The notes below the pieces were generated by a model. That model saw only the letters and a program-made list of their open reading frames with translations, did no database searches and had not been told where the DNA came from. From Abelmoschus esculentus (taxonomy: Eukaryota; Streptophyta; Magnoliopsida; Malvales; Malvaceae): DNA of 64,000 nt. Location: assembly GCA_035048815.1 (NCBI GenBank), contig JAUCBN010000011.1, forward strand, positions 16,756,001 to 16,820,000, in the 5' to 3' direction. A program made the translations under genes and the position numbers. Below, piece by piece: positions 46,496 through 59,136 of the stretch. How positions within the stretch are numbered: position 1 is the stretch's first letter; every line of letters begins with the position of its first letter.

Positions 46496-49400
46496 TGTAA
46501 CATCCCGTTTTTGGGGTTATTAGTTTAGGATTAGTTAGGAGAATTCGATTCGGGTCAAATCGGGTTCTCCGGTTCATTATTCTGGGGAAATAAAATAAGG
46601 ATGTTTTTAATTAAGAAAAATAATAATTTTGGAATAAGGTTTGGAATATTAAAAATATGTTTCAAAATTAAAAGAAAGAAATTTGGATTTATTTTTGATT
46701 TTCAATTATGCTTAATTATGCATAATTGACCAATTTGTAATTTTTTGAAAAAATTGGAGGACCAATTTGGTAATTTTCGGAAATTTCATGTTTTAGTGAC
46801 TAAATTGAAAAGCAAGCTAAACTTAGAATCCTTAGAGGGCCATAAAACCATTTCTAATTTTTAATAATAATTTATTTACCAAAATGTATTTTTATTATTT
46901 TAATTAGAGATTTTTAATCATTTTCTCTCAAAACCACTTTTCTCTCATTTTCTCTCATCTTTTTCTCTCATTTTCTCTCCACTTTCTCTTCATCTTTTCT
47001 CTTCAATTCCTTGTTGATTTTTGCATCTTTTTCCACAAAGATTACATTATTTTCATCATCTTTACATCCTTTACAAAACCTAAGCATCAATTTCATCAAA
47101 TCAACATCAAATTGCAAGGAATAAAGAAGAGGAAATTATATCTTTTTGGTGAATAGATCTTGAAGGTAATTTTCTGGATTTTCATTCTTTTCTAAGGTTC
47201 TTTATTAAAATTTCCAAGTATTAGCTTGCTAATCTTTGAATAAAAACTTAAGTCTTTGTTTTTAATGTTAGATCTAGTGTTTTTGTGAAAGTTTTTGTGA
47301 AATCTCTTTGGATCTCATTCAATGCTGGAATTAGATGGATTCAATTGTGATTTATGTTAATTAAATGATTAATTGAGTCTTCGTTTGATAGCACATTAAT
47401 TTAATCCTAGAATAATGCAATCGGTGTAGTTTTAAGGTGTTTTTCGGTTGTTTTAGGGGCTGTTTTAGATGCTTTAATGTTGCTGGAGATATAAGGACGG
47501 TTTGGATGTGTTCTTGGTTCATATTTGAATTGGATTAGATGTTAGATTCATTACGTTTTGGGCTGATGTTGTTCGGATGCGGTTCGGCTTAGTTTACGGT
47601 CTTTTCGGCTAAGTTTTTGGTAGTTTAATGGTGATCGGATATGGCTGTTGGTTTGAGCATGTTATGATGTGAGAATGCTCTATTTTTAATGTTCTATAAG
47701 AGGTACAAGAAGGTGCTTGATTTCTGGTGCATTGGTGCGATCATCGGATAGCGTCGGAAGCTCGTTTCGCTTGTTGGTGAGTGATTACGGATTTAAAGAG
47801 AAGCGCGTTTGGTACGATTCTATTTTTGAGGACTATGGAAGAGTGTGAAGACCTTCCATAGTTCAAGTGTAAGTAAAGTAAATGTTTTTGATAAACCGAT
47901 ATGAGTTTCGGCTACATTTGATAAAAGCATTATGTTGGTAATGCAATGAGATTTATGGAAATGCATGAGCATGTTTTGAAATGGTGCATACATGAGAATT
48001 ACTTGATGAAATGCATAGCTTATTTAGCATCCATGATTATAAAAAATTATGAGAAATGATTTGGGATACAATATGGTTGTTTGCCTTATATATATAATGG
48101 TGCCTTTGGGCATGCTTTTGGTTCATTTGTTGAACAATTTATGCATGCATTATGAGCAGTAAGTTATATGATTTGGAATACAATATGGTTAATTGCCATA
48201 CATATGATGGTGCCTTTGGGCATGGCTTTTGGTTCATTTGTTGAACATATTATGCATGCATTATGAGCAGCAAGTTATCATGCACATTTGATTATGATAT
48301 TGGCTTAGTGACACTAACTTTAGATTTAAATACGAATAACATGTCATTAGGATTGTCTTAAGTGCACTATAAACAAAATTGAGAATACAGAATATTGCCT
48401 ACATGCAACAAGGGTGACTTTGTGTCCAACCGTGCGTGGTAGAGCCTCCTACACGTAACAAGGGTGACTATGTGTCGAATCGTACGTGGTAGTGCTAATG
48501 GTGACTTCGTGTTATGTCAATGGTGACTTCGTGTCATGTCAATGGTGACTTCGTGTCGTGACGGGACTATGGTCTCTAACAATGGATCCGTGTATTCGGT
48601 GAACTCAAGGTTCACATTAAAGTGGTCACTAGAATGCCAATATACACATACATGAATTTGAAATGAACATTGTGCATCATTTATAAATTGTTTTGATAAG
48701 GTTATGTAAACTCAAGAATGCATATGGTTTAAAGAACATGAGCATGAGATGTTAGCATGCATGATTTAACAACATATTACAAATTATGGTTTCATCATGG
48801 TTTTAAATAGATGCATTGATGATTTGTGTAGAGTTGCCTCACTAAGCATATTTGCTTAAGCTCTCTTTTCATCCATATAGAAAAATAAAGGCACTTGGAG
48901 CTTCGTTCGAGGCAAGGAAACCAAGGGTAAGAATCACTTGGATTTGGTATGTTTTTGGCAAATAAATTGGGCAAGCCAATGTGTAACCCAACCAATGTGA
49001 GAAGTGTGTACTTAGGCTTTGGTTTATGTTGTAATAAGACCATTATTGTTTGATTGATAATTGTTGAACTTTGGAATGGTTTGAATTGATGAAGCATGTA
49101 CTAGCATGATTGTTACGTTGATAATCTTTTCCTAGGGAGCATGCTTATAGTTTGATTGATGTCCGAGACGTTAATTATGTGCCTTATGTTGCTAATTATG
49201 CCTAGGATTGATGCATTTAGTGGTTCTAATTAATGGTTGAGTATTGAGTAATTGGTGTGCACTTAGTATAACGAAACTTTTGGTTCCAGACCCAAAGTTT
49301 TGAAACCTTTGGGTGAAGTTTCCGAAACCTTTGTCAAATAGTTTCAAAACCTTCATGAGGTTTCGAAACCCTGCGGGCAGTTTCAATTCTGGGAAGCTAC

Positions 49401-50059
49401 TGGACGCGATAAGTTTCGAAACTTTCCTGGAAAGTTTTGGAATCTTTTAAAAAAAGTTTCGGAACCTCTGGGAAGGTTCCGAAACCTTTGATCACCAAGA
49501 ATTAGAAGTTGCTAAAAATTATATTTTAGTCCCGAATATTTTCCTTTGTTCGATTAAGGTACTTACCGATGTTATTTTGAGCTGAAATTTTGCATGCATG
49601 CATAAAGTTGATTTAATTTCAAGATGGTTAACCTAATTTTGATGAAATCCTTGTATTTTGGAAGATTTACATTTTGGTCCCTAAATTAGAGAAATATGCA
49701 ATTGATGATGTTAGAATGATCCGTTTGAGTTGAAATTTGCTGTGAAGAACGCTTGAGTGTTTAATTGAAATTTTATGGAAAGAATTACTACTTTACTAAT
49801 TGAATTTAAAAGTTTTACGTTTTAGTCCCTAATCTATGTTAGTGTTTAATCGGATGTTGTTTTTAATTAATGTGTTACCAATAATGCTTTGTATGACACC
49901 TTGACACGTAGGAGTAAGATTGCGCATCTAGGTAAGAAATAAAAAAAATATAACAGTTTTAGGGTTGTTTATCGAATTGGACCCTCGCGGGTTTGGTTTG
50001 ATATTCCACGTGTAACCCATTATTGTCGGTTCCGTCTAGGCCGAGCTAAGGGGGTTACA
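46496..50059 (+). mobile_element. Family A 5' LTR (LTR 2), 3,564 bp
   Basis: It starts TGTAACATCCCG and ends GGGGGTTACA. It pairs with the 3' LTR at 54573-56615: both share the aaggttccgaaacctttga block and many single changes absent from LTR 1. The CT-rich tract is near 46920-47010, the hairpin near 47834-47862, and the 23-bp repeats at 48495-48560. Confidence 0.9.
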
Positions 50060-50064
50060 TTTGG

Positions 50065-50077
50065 TGGTATCAGAGCC
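50065..50077 (+). other. Primer-binding site, initiator tRNA-Met type
   Basis: tggtatcagagcc lies five bases after the 5' LTR. It is complementary to the 3' end of plant initiator tRNA-Met, the usual primer for chromoviruses and copia elements. Confidence 0.85.
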
Positions 50078-52878
50078 AGGTTAGTAAAATGTGTTGTTAG
50101 TTTGTAAAAAATGTGTAGTTGGTTGGTTAAAGCATTTATAGGATTGATAAGTTATGTGCTTAAATGTGCAATTGATCATGATATGTGTGATTGAGCATGA
50201 TATGTTGTTGAAGTGTGAAAATCTATTCGTGATGATTGTACATTGATTAATGATGGTTAAATTGGGATTATCGGTTACACATTGCCAATGCCAACACATT
50301 TTCAGATGCTCTCAGTTTTCCCTTGGATCTTGCCCGAATGTAATTTTGTTTTAATTGAATATTATATTTTAAACTGCATGTTTAAAGTTTTTGAATATGT
50401 TTCTGAGACGTAAGTCACTAGATAGTGTTGGTATGAACATTGGTGGTCAAGATTGAAGATGAAACGACTGCTAGGGAAGAGTAAATTCTTCCTCCTCTCT
50501 GAGTGTGCCTTCGGTTAGGCCGGAAGGTTAGTTTGAGATGTTGCACTGTTCCTTCGGGTGTGTTTTAGTCTGCTGAAGCTGGTACGGATATTGCTAATCT
50601 GACTTGGGAGTTGTCAATAGGATGGTGGTTGAAGTTGTTGGAATTGAGGATGTTATTTGTGAGTGTGAACAATAATCATGTTTAGACTAAGAGCACATAT
50701 ATGTATATATCTATAGATAATGTGGGACATGCATGCATTCTTGAGCATGACATTAGAAATTGCATTTACATGCACATGCACTTACATTGGCATTTATGAG
50801 GGCATACAGGAAATCATGCATGCATTTGTTCACACTTGCGAGTAGCTCCTTGAAGGTATAAGTGGAGTGTGGTTAGTTCTTTTAAGGTGAAGGAGTGGAA
50901 AAAAAGGGGGTTGAAAAAACTTTCTTGTGGTGTTAAGCTGAATGTGTAGTGGGCAAGCTACCCTTTTGGGTTTGGGAATAGTTTTGGATGAAGAATGAGT
51001 GGTTGGTCTCAGAGTTGTAGATGTTTGAAACCGAGGTAAATACCCTGAGTTATGGTTAGTTTGAGTTGGTCATTACTAAAGGTGAGGCTGAGTTTTACGG
51101 GTTCTTTCTAGTTAAGATCTGAAGGTTGTAACAAGGTTGCAACATGTTTTGTAGAGTAAGGCGGTTTGGTGTTTTTCTAGGTGATGTGAAATTATTTTGT
51201 GGAAATTACATGGAATTTTTTGTAGTGTGGTTAGTGTGCATTTAGATCGGGAGTTGTGACCGATCTGGTATGGTCAGGATGGAAGTAAAATAGGATATAT
51301 ATATATATATATTGGTATGAGAGTTGTGAAATCAGGGGTTTGAATCATAGATTGTTGTGACCTTGAGAGGTTTGGTTGTACTATAAAGGAGGAAAGGGTA
51401 CATGTTGTATTTATAGGATGTTAAGTTGGATATACTTCGGGTAAAGTTAGTTTTTGATGATCTCTGAAGTACTGTAATGTAGATCGCTGGAAAATTTATG
51501 GTTTGTAGCAATTATACAGTCTTATGGGTTTGCTTTTATCGGAAAGTGTTGTGAGGTTTTGTGTTCGGTGGGTTCGTGTTTGTGGACGTTTCATCAATAT
51601 GGTTACTGCTTTGGCAAGGTTATAAAATAGGAGATGTTGGAGCTGGTGGAAGAATAGTTCTACAAGCTTGGATTTTGTTGTGGTATAGTTAAAGTAAGAG
51701 TTGGTTTATCGATGAGTTGATAATGGGAAGGAGTTTTGGGTTGTGTGTCAAGGTACTTAATGATGTGTAGATTTTAAAGTTTGAACCAGAGTTGGTTGTG
51801 GTGGTTAAACCTTAAGTTGGAGATATTATCGTTGTGATGAGTACGATGTAAGGTTTGATACAAAGTGGGTAAGTTCTTGTATGATATGTTTTGTAGAATG
51901 TTAGCAACCGGGGATGACTTGGCTTACATAAGGATGCTTGCAATGAGAGTTTGTTATGTGAGGTAATCCAGGGTTGTTGTGGAGTTACGAGGGGAGATGT
52001 TCGGTTAACCTACAGGGAGACCTAGTAAAATGGTGGATCTATGAGCGAATTTCAACCTTGGTAAAGTTGATCAGAGACAAGTCGTGGCAAAGTGTTTGAT
52101 GAGGGTCTAGTGAAGGATATGTTCTTGGCAAGGTTTAGTTTTGTGTTGAGAATCTTTTTGTGTTAGGTGAACCGCATGGTAGTTTCGAGAAGTGTCGTGA
52201 TGGAATGGTATCTTGAGCAGGGCTTATGGTAATCTTTTTCCATGGGTTTGGTGGTGAGTGTTGTGGTAGGAGTTGTGGAAAAACATGTGTATTTGACTAA
52301 ACTGGTTTGGATTATGTTTGAATCATATGTAAATGTTTGTCATGCTGATAAGGTAAGCTTGAGGATCAATTTTCTTTGGGTTATTATTAGTAGTAAAGGT
52401 GCCAATGGTTGAAGTCGGGAAGAATCATCATAAGTTTGGTAGTAAGTTCTATGGATGGTATGGAGTTTTCTTATGAGGGTTGTTGGATCAATCGTTTGTT
52501 TGGGTACGATGTTCTTAGGTTTCTAAGTCCCATTGGAAAGGTGTGTGAGTGGTGTATCTATAATATGATAAGATTTGAGCATTTTAAGACCGTCACAGGT
52601 TGCCATTTGGATGTTGGGTTTTATCATTCATAGGTAAATGGATGGGATGTTGTGATGTTGTGATATGGTTAATATGACTCATAATAAATTTGTTGGTGGT
52701 GGTGGAGCATCGTTGTGTGGGTGAAGGTTGGAGAAAAGCTTAGTTGGTTACCTGGTATGTGGGAGGATGTCAGAAAAAAGGCTAGTACAATGGTGGTGGT
52801 ATGGAAACCGTTGCGGTTATCAAGAGTTGGTCATCAACCTTATGGGGGTTTTCTTTTGAGTTATGTTTTCTATAGAGG
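50078..52878 (+). other. Family A interior, gag/protease/RT region decayed beyond recognition
   Basis: About 2.8 kb in the position of gag to RT. I cannot identify a capsid, zinc-knuckle, protease or YxDD motif. The sense strand is strikingly G/T rich and C poor (for example 21 G and 5 C in 51541-51600). An (AT)n run lies at 51296-51312. A 74-codon frame at 52409-52633 has no recognisable domain. Confidence 0.5.
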
Positions 52879-54600
52879 TTGAGATGGTATGGTAGGTTGT
52901 GCATTGTTGCTTTGGTGGGAGGAAGAATTTGTTGGTTGTCCGAAGAGGGTAAGTGGGGATTGTCTGTTGTATACCATCTGGGGAAAGCCAAGGTGATGGC
53001 TGAATCTTTGAGCCGTAGGACGACAGTTGAGTTGAGAGTGATGTTTGTTAAGTTGAGTATTTCAAAGGAAGGTGGTGGAGTGGTGGAGTTGCAAGTAACA
53101 CCTGTTTTAGTTGAGATGATCAAAGTGAAACAGTTAGAGGATGAGGCTTTGGTACCTTTTGTGGAGGATATTGCTGAGGGCAGACCGACCGAGTATTATT
53201 TTGATGATGATGGGGTGTTGTGTTTTAGAGATCGGATTATGGTGCTGGATGATCAGGAGTTGAGGCAAGCTACCTTGGTCGAAGCTCATACTAGTCTGTT
53301 TGCTATGCATCCGGGTAGTGTGAAGATGTATAGAGATCTCAAAAGTGTGTACTTTTGTGTTGGTTTAAAGAGAGATGTGATGGAGTTTGTTTCTCATTGT
53401 ATGGTGTGTCAGCGGGTGGAAGCTGAACATCAGTTCCCTGCAGGTTTGTTACAACCGGTTCAAGTTCCGAAATGGAAATGAGAGAAAATCACCATGGATT
53501 TTGTGACGGGGTTACCTTTAACACCGTCCAAAAAGGATTCTATATGGGTGATTGTTGACAGGTTTACAAAGTGTGCACATTTTTTTGCCGTGCATACGAT
53601 GTACTCCATGGATAATTTGGTGGATTTGTATGTTTCTTAGGTAGTGAGATTGCATGGTGTGCCTAAGTCGATCATATCGGATAGAGATCCGCGGTTTACA
53701 TCTAAGTTTTGGAAGAGTTTGCAGACAACTTTGGGTACGAGGCTTAGCTTGGTACAGCTTATCATCCACAGACGGATGGTCAGTCTAAGCGTGTTATTCA
53801 GACTTTGGAGGATATGTGAGGGGTTGCATCATTGAGTTTCAAAGCTCTTGGGAGAAACAATTGTCTTTAGTGGAGTTTGTATATAACAGTAACTCCAAGC
53901 GAGTATACAGATGGCACCGTTTGAGGCTTTTTACGGGCATAGGTGTTGTACACCTTTGTGTTGGAAGGAAGTTGGACAAAAGTATGTTTCTTTGCCTCAA
54001 GTGTTGAAGGATACGGGTGAGAAAGTTAAGTTTATATGTGCTAAACTTAAGGAAGCTTCGGATAGGTAGAAGTCCTATGCCGATTTGAAGCGTAGGGAGA
54101 TGGAGTATGATGCTGGGGACAAAGTGTTTCTTAAGGTTTCTCCGTGGAAGAAGGTGATGAAGTTTGGACGAAAGGGTAAGTTGAGTGCTTATTTTATTGG
54201 ACCATATGAGGTGTTGGAGCGTGTTGGTCCCGTTGCTTATAGGTTGAGGTTGCCAGAAGAGTTGAGTAAGATGCATGATGTTTTTCATGTATCAATGCTT
54301 CGTAGATATAGATCGGATCCTTCTCATGTTGTTCCGGTTGAGGAGATCGAGTTAAGGGAGGATATGAGTTATGAGGAAGAACCGGTGAGGATTTTGAATG
54401 TGGATACAAAGGTTCTTCGAGGATAGACCATAGTTTAGGTTAAAGTGCTTTGGAAACACCGAGGTGTGGAAGAAGCAACTTGGGAGACAAGGAAAAACAT
54501 GGAGGAGCACTTTCCTCACTTGTTTACTTCAGGTAAATTTCGAGGACGAAATTTTCTTAAGAGGGGGAGAGTTGTAACATCCCATTTTGGGGGTTATTAG
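52879..54600 (+). pseudogene. Family A pol remnant: RNase H end, integrase, chromodomain
   Basis: The first open block (52879-53481) has VVYHLGKAKVMAESLSRR (RNase H/connection end), HTSLFAMHPGSVKMYRDLK and HCMVCQRVEAEHQFPAGLL (HHCC zinc finger), then a stop. MDFVTGLPLTP (first catalytic Asp), SIWVIVDRFTKCAHF and SIISDRDPRFTSKFWKSL (second Asp) follow with further stops. After a frameshift near 53750, DGQSKRVIQ replaces the catalytic Glu by Lys. The end (54085-54426) reads FGRKGKLSAYFIGPYEVL and MHDVFHVSMLRRYRSDPSH. The chromodomain VKVLWKHRGVEEATWE follows a stop. The frame runs through the polypurine tract into the LTR. Inactive chromovirus, probably Tekay/Del-like. Confidence 0.92.
54559..54572 (+). 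other. Family A polypurine tract
   Basis: aagagggggagagt lies directly before the 3' LTR. The minus copy has the same tract at 16004-16018. Confidence 0.85.
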
Positions 54601-56615
54601 TTTAGGCTTAGTTAGGAGAATTTGATTCGGGTCGAATCGGGTTCTCCGGTTCATTATTTCGGAAAAAATAAAATAAGGATATTTTTAATTAAAATAATAA
54701 TTATTTTGGAATAAGGTTTGGAATATTAAAAATATGTTTCAAAATTAAAAGAAAGTAATTTGGATTTATTTTTGATTTTCAACTCTGCTTAATTATGTAT
54801 AAGTGACCAATTTGTAATTTTTTGGAAAAATTGGAGGACCAATTTGGTAATTTTCGGAAATTTCATGTTTTAGTGACTAAATTGAAAAGCAAGCTAAACT
54901 TAGAATCCTTAGAGGGTCATAAACCCATTTCTAATTTTTAATAATAATTTATTCATCAAAATGTATTTTTATTATTTCAATTAGAGATTTTTAATCGTTT
55001 TCTCTCAAAACCACTTTTCTCTCATTTTCTCTCATCTTTTTCTCTCATTTTCTCTCCACTTTCTCTTCATCTTTTTTCTTCAATTCCTTGCTGATTTTTG
55101 CATCTTTTTCCATAAAGATTACATTATTTTCATCATCTTTACATCCTTTACAAAACCTAAGCATCAATTTCATCAAATCAACATCAAATTGCAAGGAATC
55201 AAGAAGAGGAAATTAAATCTTTTTGGTGAATAGATCTTGAAGGTAATTTTCTGGATTTTTATTCTTTTCTAAGGTTCCTTATTGAAATTCCCAAGTATTA
55301 TCTTGCTAATCTTTGAATAAAAACTTAATTATATGTTTTTAATGTTAGATCTAGTGTTTTTGTGAAAGTTTTTGTGAAATCTTTTTGGATCTCATTCAAT
55401 GCTGGAATTAGATGGATTCAATTGTGTTTTATGTTAATTAAATGATTAATTGAGTCTTCGTTTGATAGCACATTAATTTAATCCCAGAATAATGCAATCG
55501 GTGTAGTTTTAAGGTGCTTTTCGGTTATTTTAGGGGCTGTTTTAGATGCTTTAATATTGCTGGAGATATAAGGATGGTTTGGATGCGTTCTTGGTTCAGA
55601 TTTTAATTGGATTAGATGTTAGATTCATTAGGTTTTGGGCTGATGTTGTTCGGATGCGGTTCGACTTAGTTTACGATCTTTTCGGCTAAGTTTTTGGTAG
55701 TTTAATGGTGATCGGATATGGCTGTTGGTTTGAGCATGTTATAATGTGAGAATGCTCTGTTTTTAATGTTGTAGAAGAGGTACAAGAAGGTGCTCGATTG
55801 CTGGTGCATTGGTACGATCATCAGATAGCGGCGGAAGCTCGTTTCGCTTGTTGGTGAGTGATTACGGATTTAAAGAGAATCACGTTTGGTACGGTTCTAT
55901 TTTTGGGTGAAGGTTCCGAAACCTTTGTCAAATAGTTTCGAAACCTTCATGAGGTTTCGAAACCCTGCGGGCAGTTTCAATTCTAGGAAGCTACTGGACG
56001 CGATAAGTTTCGAAAATTTCCTGGAAAGTTTCGGAACCTTTTAAAAAAAAGTTTTGGAACCTCTGGGAAGGTTCCAAAACCTTTGATCACCAAGAATATC
56101 TTCCTTTGTTCGATTAAGGTACTTACCGATGTTATTTTGAGCTGAAATTTTGCATGCATGCATAAAGTTGATTTAATTTCAAGATGGTTAACCTAATTTG
56201 GATAAAGTCCTTTTATTTTGGAAGATTTACATTTTGGTCCCTAAATTAGAGAAATATGCAATTGATGATGTTAGAGTGATCCGTTTGAGTTGAAATTTGC
56301 TGTGAAGAACACATTTTAATTGAACTTTTATGGAAAGAATTACTACTTTACTAATTGAATTTAAAAGTTTTACGTTTTAGTCCCTAATCTATGTTAGTGT
56401 TTAATCGGATGTTTTTTTTAATTAATATGTTACCAATAATGCTTTGTATGACACCTTGACACGTAGGAGTAGGATTGCGCATCTAGGTAAGAAATAAAAA
56501 AAAATATAACAGTTTTAGGGTTGTTTATCGAATTGGACCCTCGCGGGTTTGGTTTGATATTCCCCGTGTAACCCATTAGTGCCAGTTCCGTCTAGGCCGG
56601 GCTAAGGGGGTTACA
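54573..56615 (+). mobile_element. Family A 3' LTR (LTR 3), 2,043 bp, internal deletion
   Basis: It starts TGTAACATCCCA and ends GGGGGTTACA. It lacks about 1.5 kb present in LTR 2: ggttctatttttg at about 55897 joins directly to ggtgaaggttccgaaacc. In LTR 2 these are separated by 47830-49312, and the junction shares a short T/G run. No target duplication is visible: caaag before LTR 2 versus ggctt after LTR 3. Confidence 0.9.
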
Positions 56616-56995
56616 GGCTTGCCTTGGCAGTGAACAAACAGGTTGCCCTCGCTCGGTATATGTGCATAGAATTCACGCACAATTGTTGCGTTTGCTGGGG
56701 AAAGCTGTAGGCATAAGATTTCCCAATCTTGATATTTGATTTTATCCATTAAGAATGTTTCAATGCCATAGTTATGTTCATTCGAATATTGGAAACCTTG
56801 CTCCTCCTATAGCTGCTGAGCAATGAATGATCTGTTGAATCGTTCAGCAACACCGGTAGGATAAAAGCGGTTATAAGTAGCCATGGATGATTCTTGAATA
56901 TTTGAGATGTTGATGAGAGATTCTTTGAAAATTGTTCTGAAAGATGCAAGAATGCAGGTAAGATTGCAGAGAGTATTGTGAGGAAGATTTGACAT
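56616..56995 (-). pseudogene. Fragment of plant-transposon (PF20167-like) protein
   Basis: Reading minus, one frame with a single in-frame stop (56807-56809) gives ATYNRFYPTGVAERFNRSF, then GFQYSNEHNYGIETFLMDK, IKYQDWEILCLQLSPANATI, then VREFYAHIPSEGNLFVHCQG. The W......P.....VREFYA pattern is typical of the 'putative plant transposon protein' domain found in plant LTR elements. The assignment is from memory of that motif, not a search. It is cut by the A LTR at one end and the D LTR at the other. It may be the missing coding part of family B, which is also minus here. Confidence 0.5.
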
Positions 56996-59136
56996 GTAAC
57001 CCCTTAATTTAAAACTTGAAACGTACGGTAGGTTAAATAGTTATATTTATAACTTATTCGATAGGTAAAGCCAAAGGATCACTTTTCAAAGAAGTAAATA
57101 TCTAATACAACGGTATTATATATATATATAAAGTAATAAAGACGTTGGAAAACATTATTTTATTCGAATATCCAATAATAAAAACATTAATAAGACAAAT
57201 TTCTCATTTGTTGCATGACTAAAAACATCTCCAACCCTAATAATCCCAGAATATTAAAGTAATTTCCTAAATTAACAACGTACTGAAAATAATAATTGTA
57301 GAAATAACTTCTGTTGAGATCTCCGGGTACCAACTCCTAAGGCCGAGTATCTGAAACATTAAATAAACGGTATGAGCTATAAAGCCCAGTGTGTCTCTAT
57401 AGTGCTATCTCAGGTCACAAATACATTCAGTTCAATAAAATATAACGAGGAAGTAATCACAAAAATATCTCAAATGAGCAATGAATGTAATGTCACAGAG
57501 AATGCAGTCCCATACTCCGAACGCCTAACACAGTGGTGGCAAAGTCATCCGATCACAGTGGAGGTAGTTCCCCAAAACCCCTCACCCCTTATTTCTCCGA
57601 ATCACAATGTGGTAAAAACCACCTTCCTCCGTACAATACACCCCATGAACATGCTATGCAATGAATGCAAAAATATCCGATGTCTCAACGCAACTAATGA
57701 AATAAAAAGTAAAGCACACAAACCACATGATCTGACCTCAATATCACAGAATATCACAGGAGTTTAGTCTCGCAGTAAATAATCAATCACAGTAAACAAT
57801 CTAGCACAAGAAGAGTACACACCTCTCAACAACACGAATACTACTGTGGGTACGGGCGTTTACCACGATCCGAGCTAGGTCCGGCTCGAGTTGAGTCAGA
57901 GTCTACAATAAAACTTTATTAATTAAACTTATTTCAAAACATTACTATGCCACCTAAAAAGACTAAGAAAGGTCACATACGCGAATCACGAGTGGCACTC
58001 GCAGGAGTCGATCGATTACGAGGCGGAGGAGGAGGAGGTAACACGTTCTCTTCACAGTCCACGTCGTCTGAAAAAGACCATAAAATCCAATTAAAAACTC
58101 ATTCAAGTTCACTTACCCAAGTTACATATAAATAGGGTCAAACAGGGCTTCCGGGTCTGAATTTGACAAAACGGACTGCGAAAACGGACTCAGAACGTCA
58201 AAAAACGTCAAGATAGGGTTTTTCAAAAAAGTCAACGGTCAACGGTCAACGGTCAACAGCTGACGTCATTGATGACGTCATTGCTGACGTCACCAGTGAC
58301 GTCACGGGTATGAAAGTTAAACGGGTCGGGTCAGGCACAGTCTGCGGGTCGGGTACGGTTGTGGGTCGGGTACGGTCGGTCTAATCCCAGGGTTAACAAC
58401 GGTTCGGTTCAAGAAAACCCTCAGTCCGGTTCGGCTAACCCAGTTCAGCAGCACTTCTTCTCCCCCACTTCGACAGTTTCTGCCCCCAACATCAAGAGAC
58501 CACTGCCGGCAGCCGCTATCATCGACGGTCGAGGACTCCGACGACGGCCAACAGTTCGGCGACTCCCTAACAACCACCGAACGCCAAAACACCGACCGAA
58601 CACTAACCCTAACACCATGTCCACCTCTGCCAACACCCTAACCCACACCAAAGATCAGCAACGATAAACCCTACCGGGACCGATTTCCGGTAGACCAACG
58701 ACGACCGAAACCACCAACACCTACCCCGGTGACTCCTCGCTCACCCGACAGCAACCTCCCTCCCTCAGCCCATACCCACAAAAACCATAACCAAAACAAA
58801 ACCTCATAAAGTTGGAAGAACACAACACTTCACAACCACCGACGATACTTACCAATCGTCGAAACAAGGGAGACTCACTGGAAACAATAACTCCTCACCG
58901 ATCGGTAAGGCAAAGGAAACAACAGGGTGGAAAGAGGAAAAGGAACGGCAGAGAGAGAGAGAGGCTCCAAACTCTTAATACCAACAAGTATTTTAGTTCA
59001 AAAAGGATTAGGTTTAAAGGGCACAAAACCGAAAATACCCTTAAAGAATCCCTAATTGATTCAAATTAGGGCACAAACAGATTTGGGAATTTATAAAACT
59101 TAGGGTTTTCCCCTAATTGAATTCCCGAGTGTTACA
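56996..59136 (-). mobile_element. Family D 3' LTR, 2,141 bp
   Basis: In sense it starts TGTAACACTCGGGAATT and ends TTAAGGGGTTACA. It is G+C-richer than the surroundings in 58140-58800. Open frames here on either strand (57372-57767, 57947-58135, 58317-58667, 58812-59069) show no conserved domain. It contains a dense array of TGACGTCA and GTCAAC motifs (58190-58304). An (AT)n run lies at 57117-57131 and a (GA)n run near 58951-58963. Confidence 0.9.
58231..58304 (-). promoter_or_regulatory. Phased CRE/TGA-type and W-box-like motif array in D LTR
   Basis: On the plus strand gtcaacg repeats four times with a 7-bp period (58231, 58238, 58245, 58252). In LTR sense these read GTTGAC, of which three give TTGACC, the W-box core. 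Next come four perfect TGACGTCA palindromes at 58261, 58273, 58285 and 58297, a strict 12-bp period. Two more CGTCA half sites lie near 58195-58210. TGACG is the core of plant TGA/bZIP sites, and TTGAC[C/T] of WRKY sites. The array is about 830-910 bp into the LTR in sense, a plausible U3 position. Function is inferred. Confidence 0.6.

Noticed and set aside
52782..54409. Minus-strand ORFs opposite the family A integrase
   Set aside because: Antisense shadows of coding sequence; no domain.
58121..58136. TATAAATA near 58127 as the family D promoter
   Set aside because: The perfect TATA match is on the plus strand, antisense to the element. In sense it reads TATTTATA, so I did not list it as the LTR TATA box.
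57372..59069. ORFs in the family D LTR on both strands, including MPPKKTKKGHIRESR
   Set aside because: LTR sequence is usually non-coding. The resemblance to the gag start MPPRR is only a few residues and no gag domain follows.
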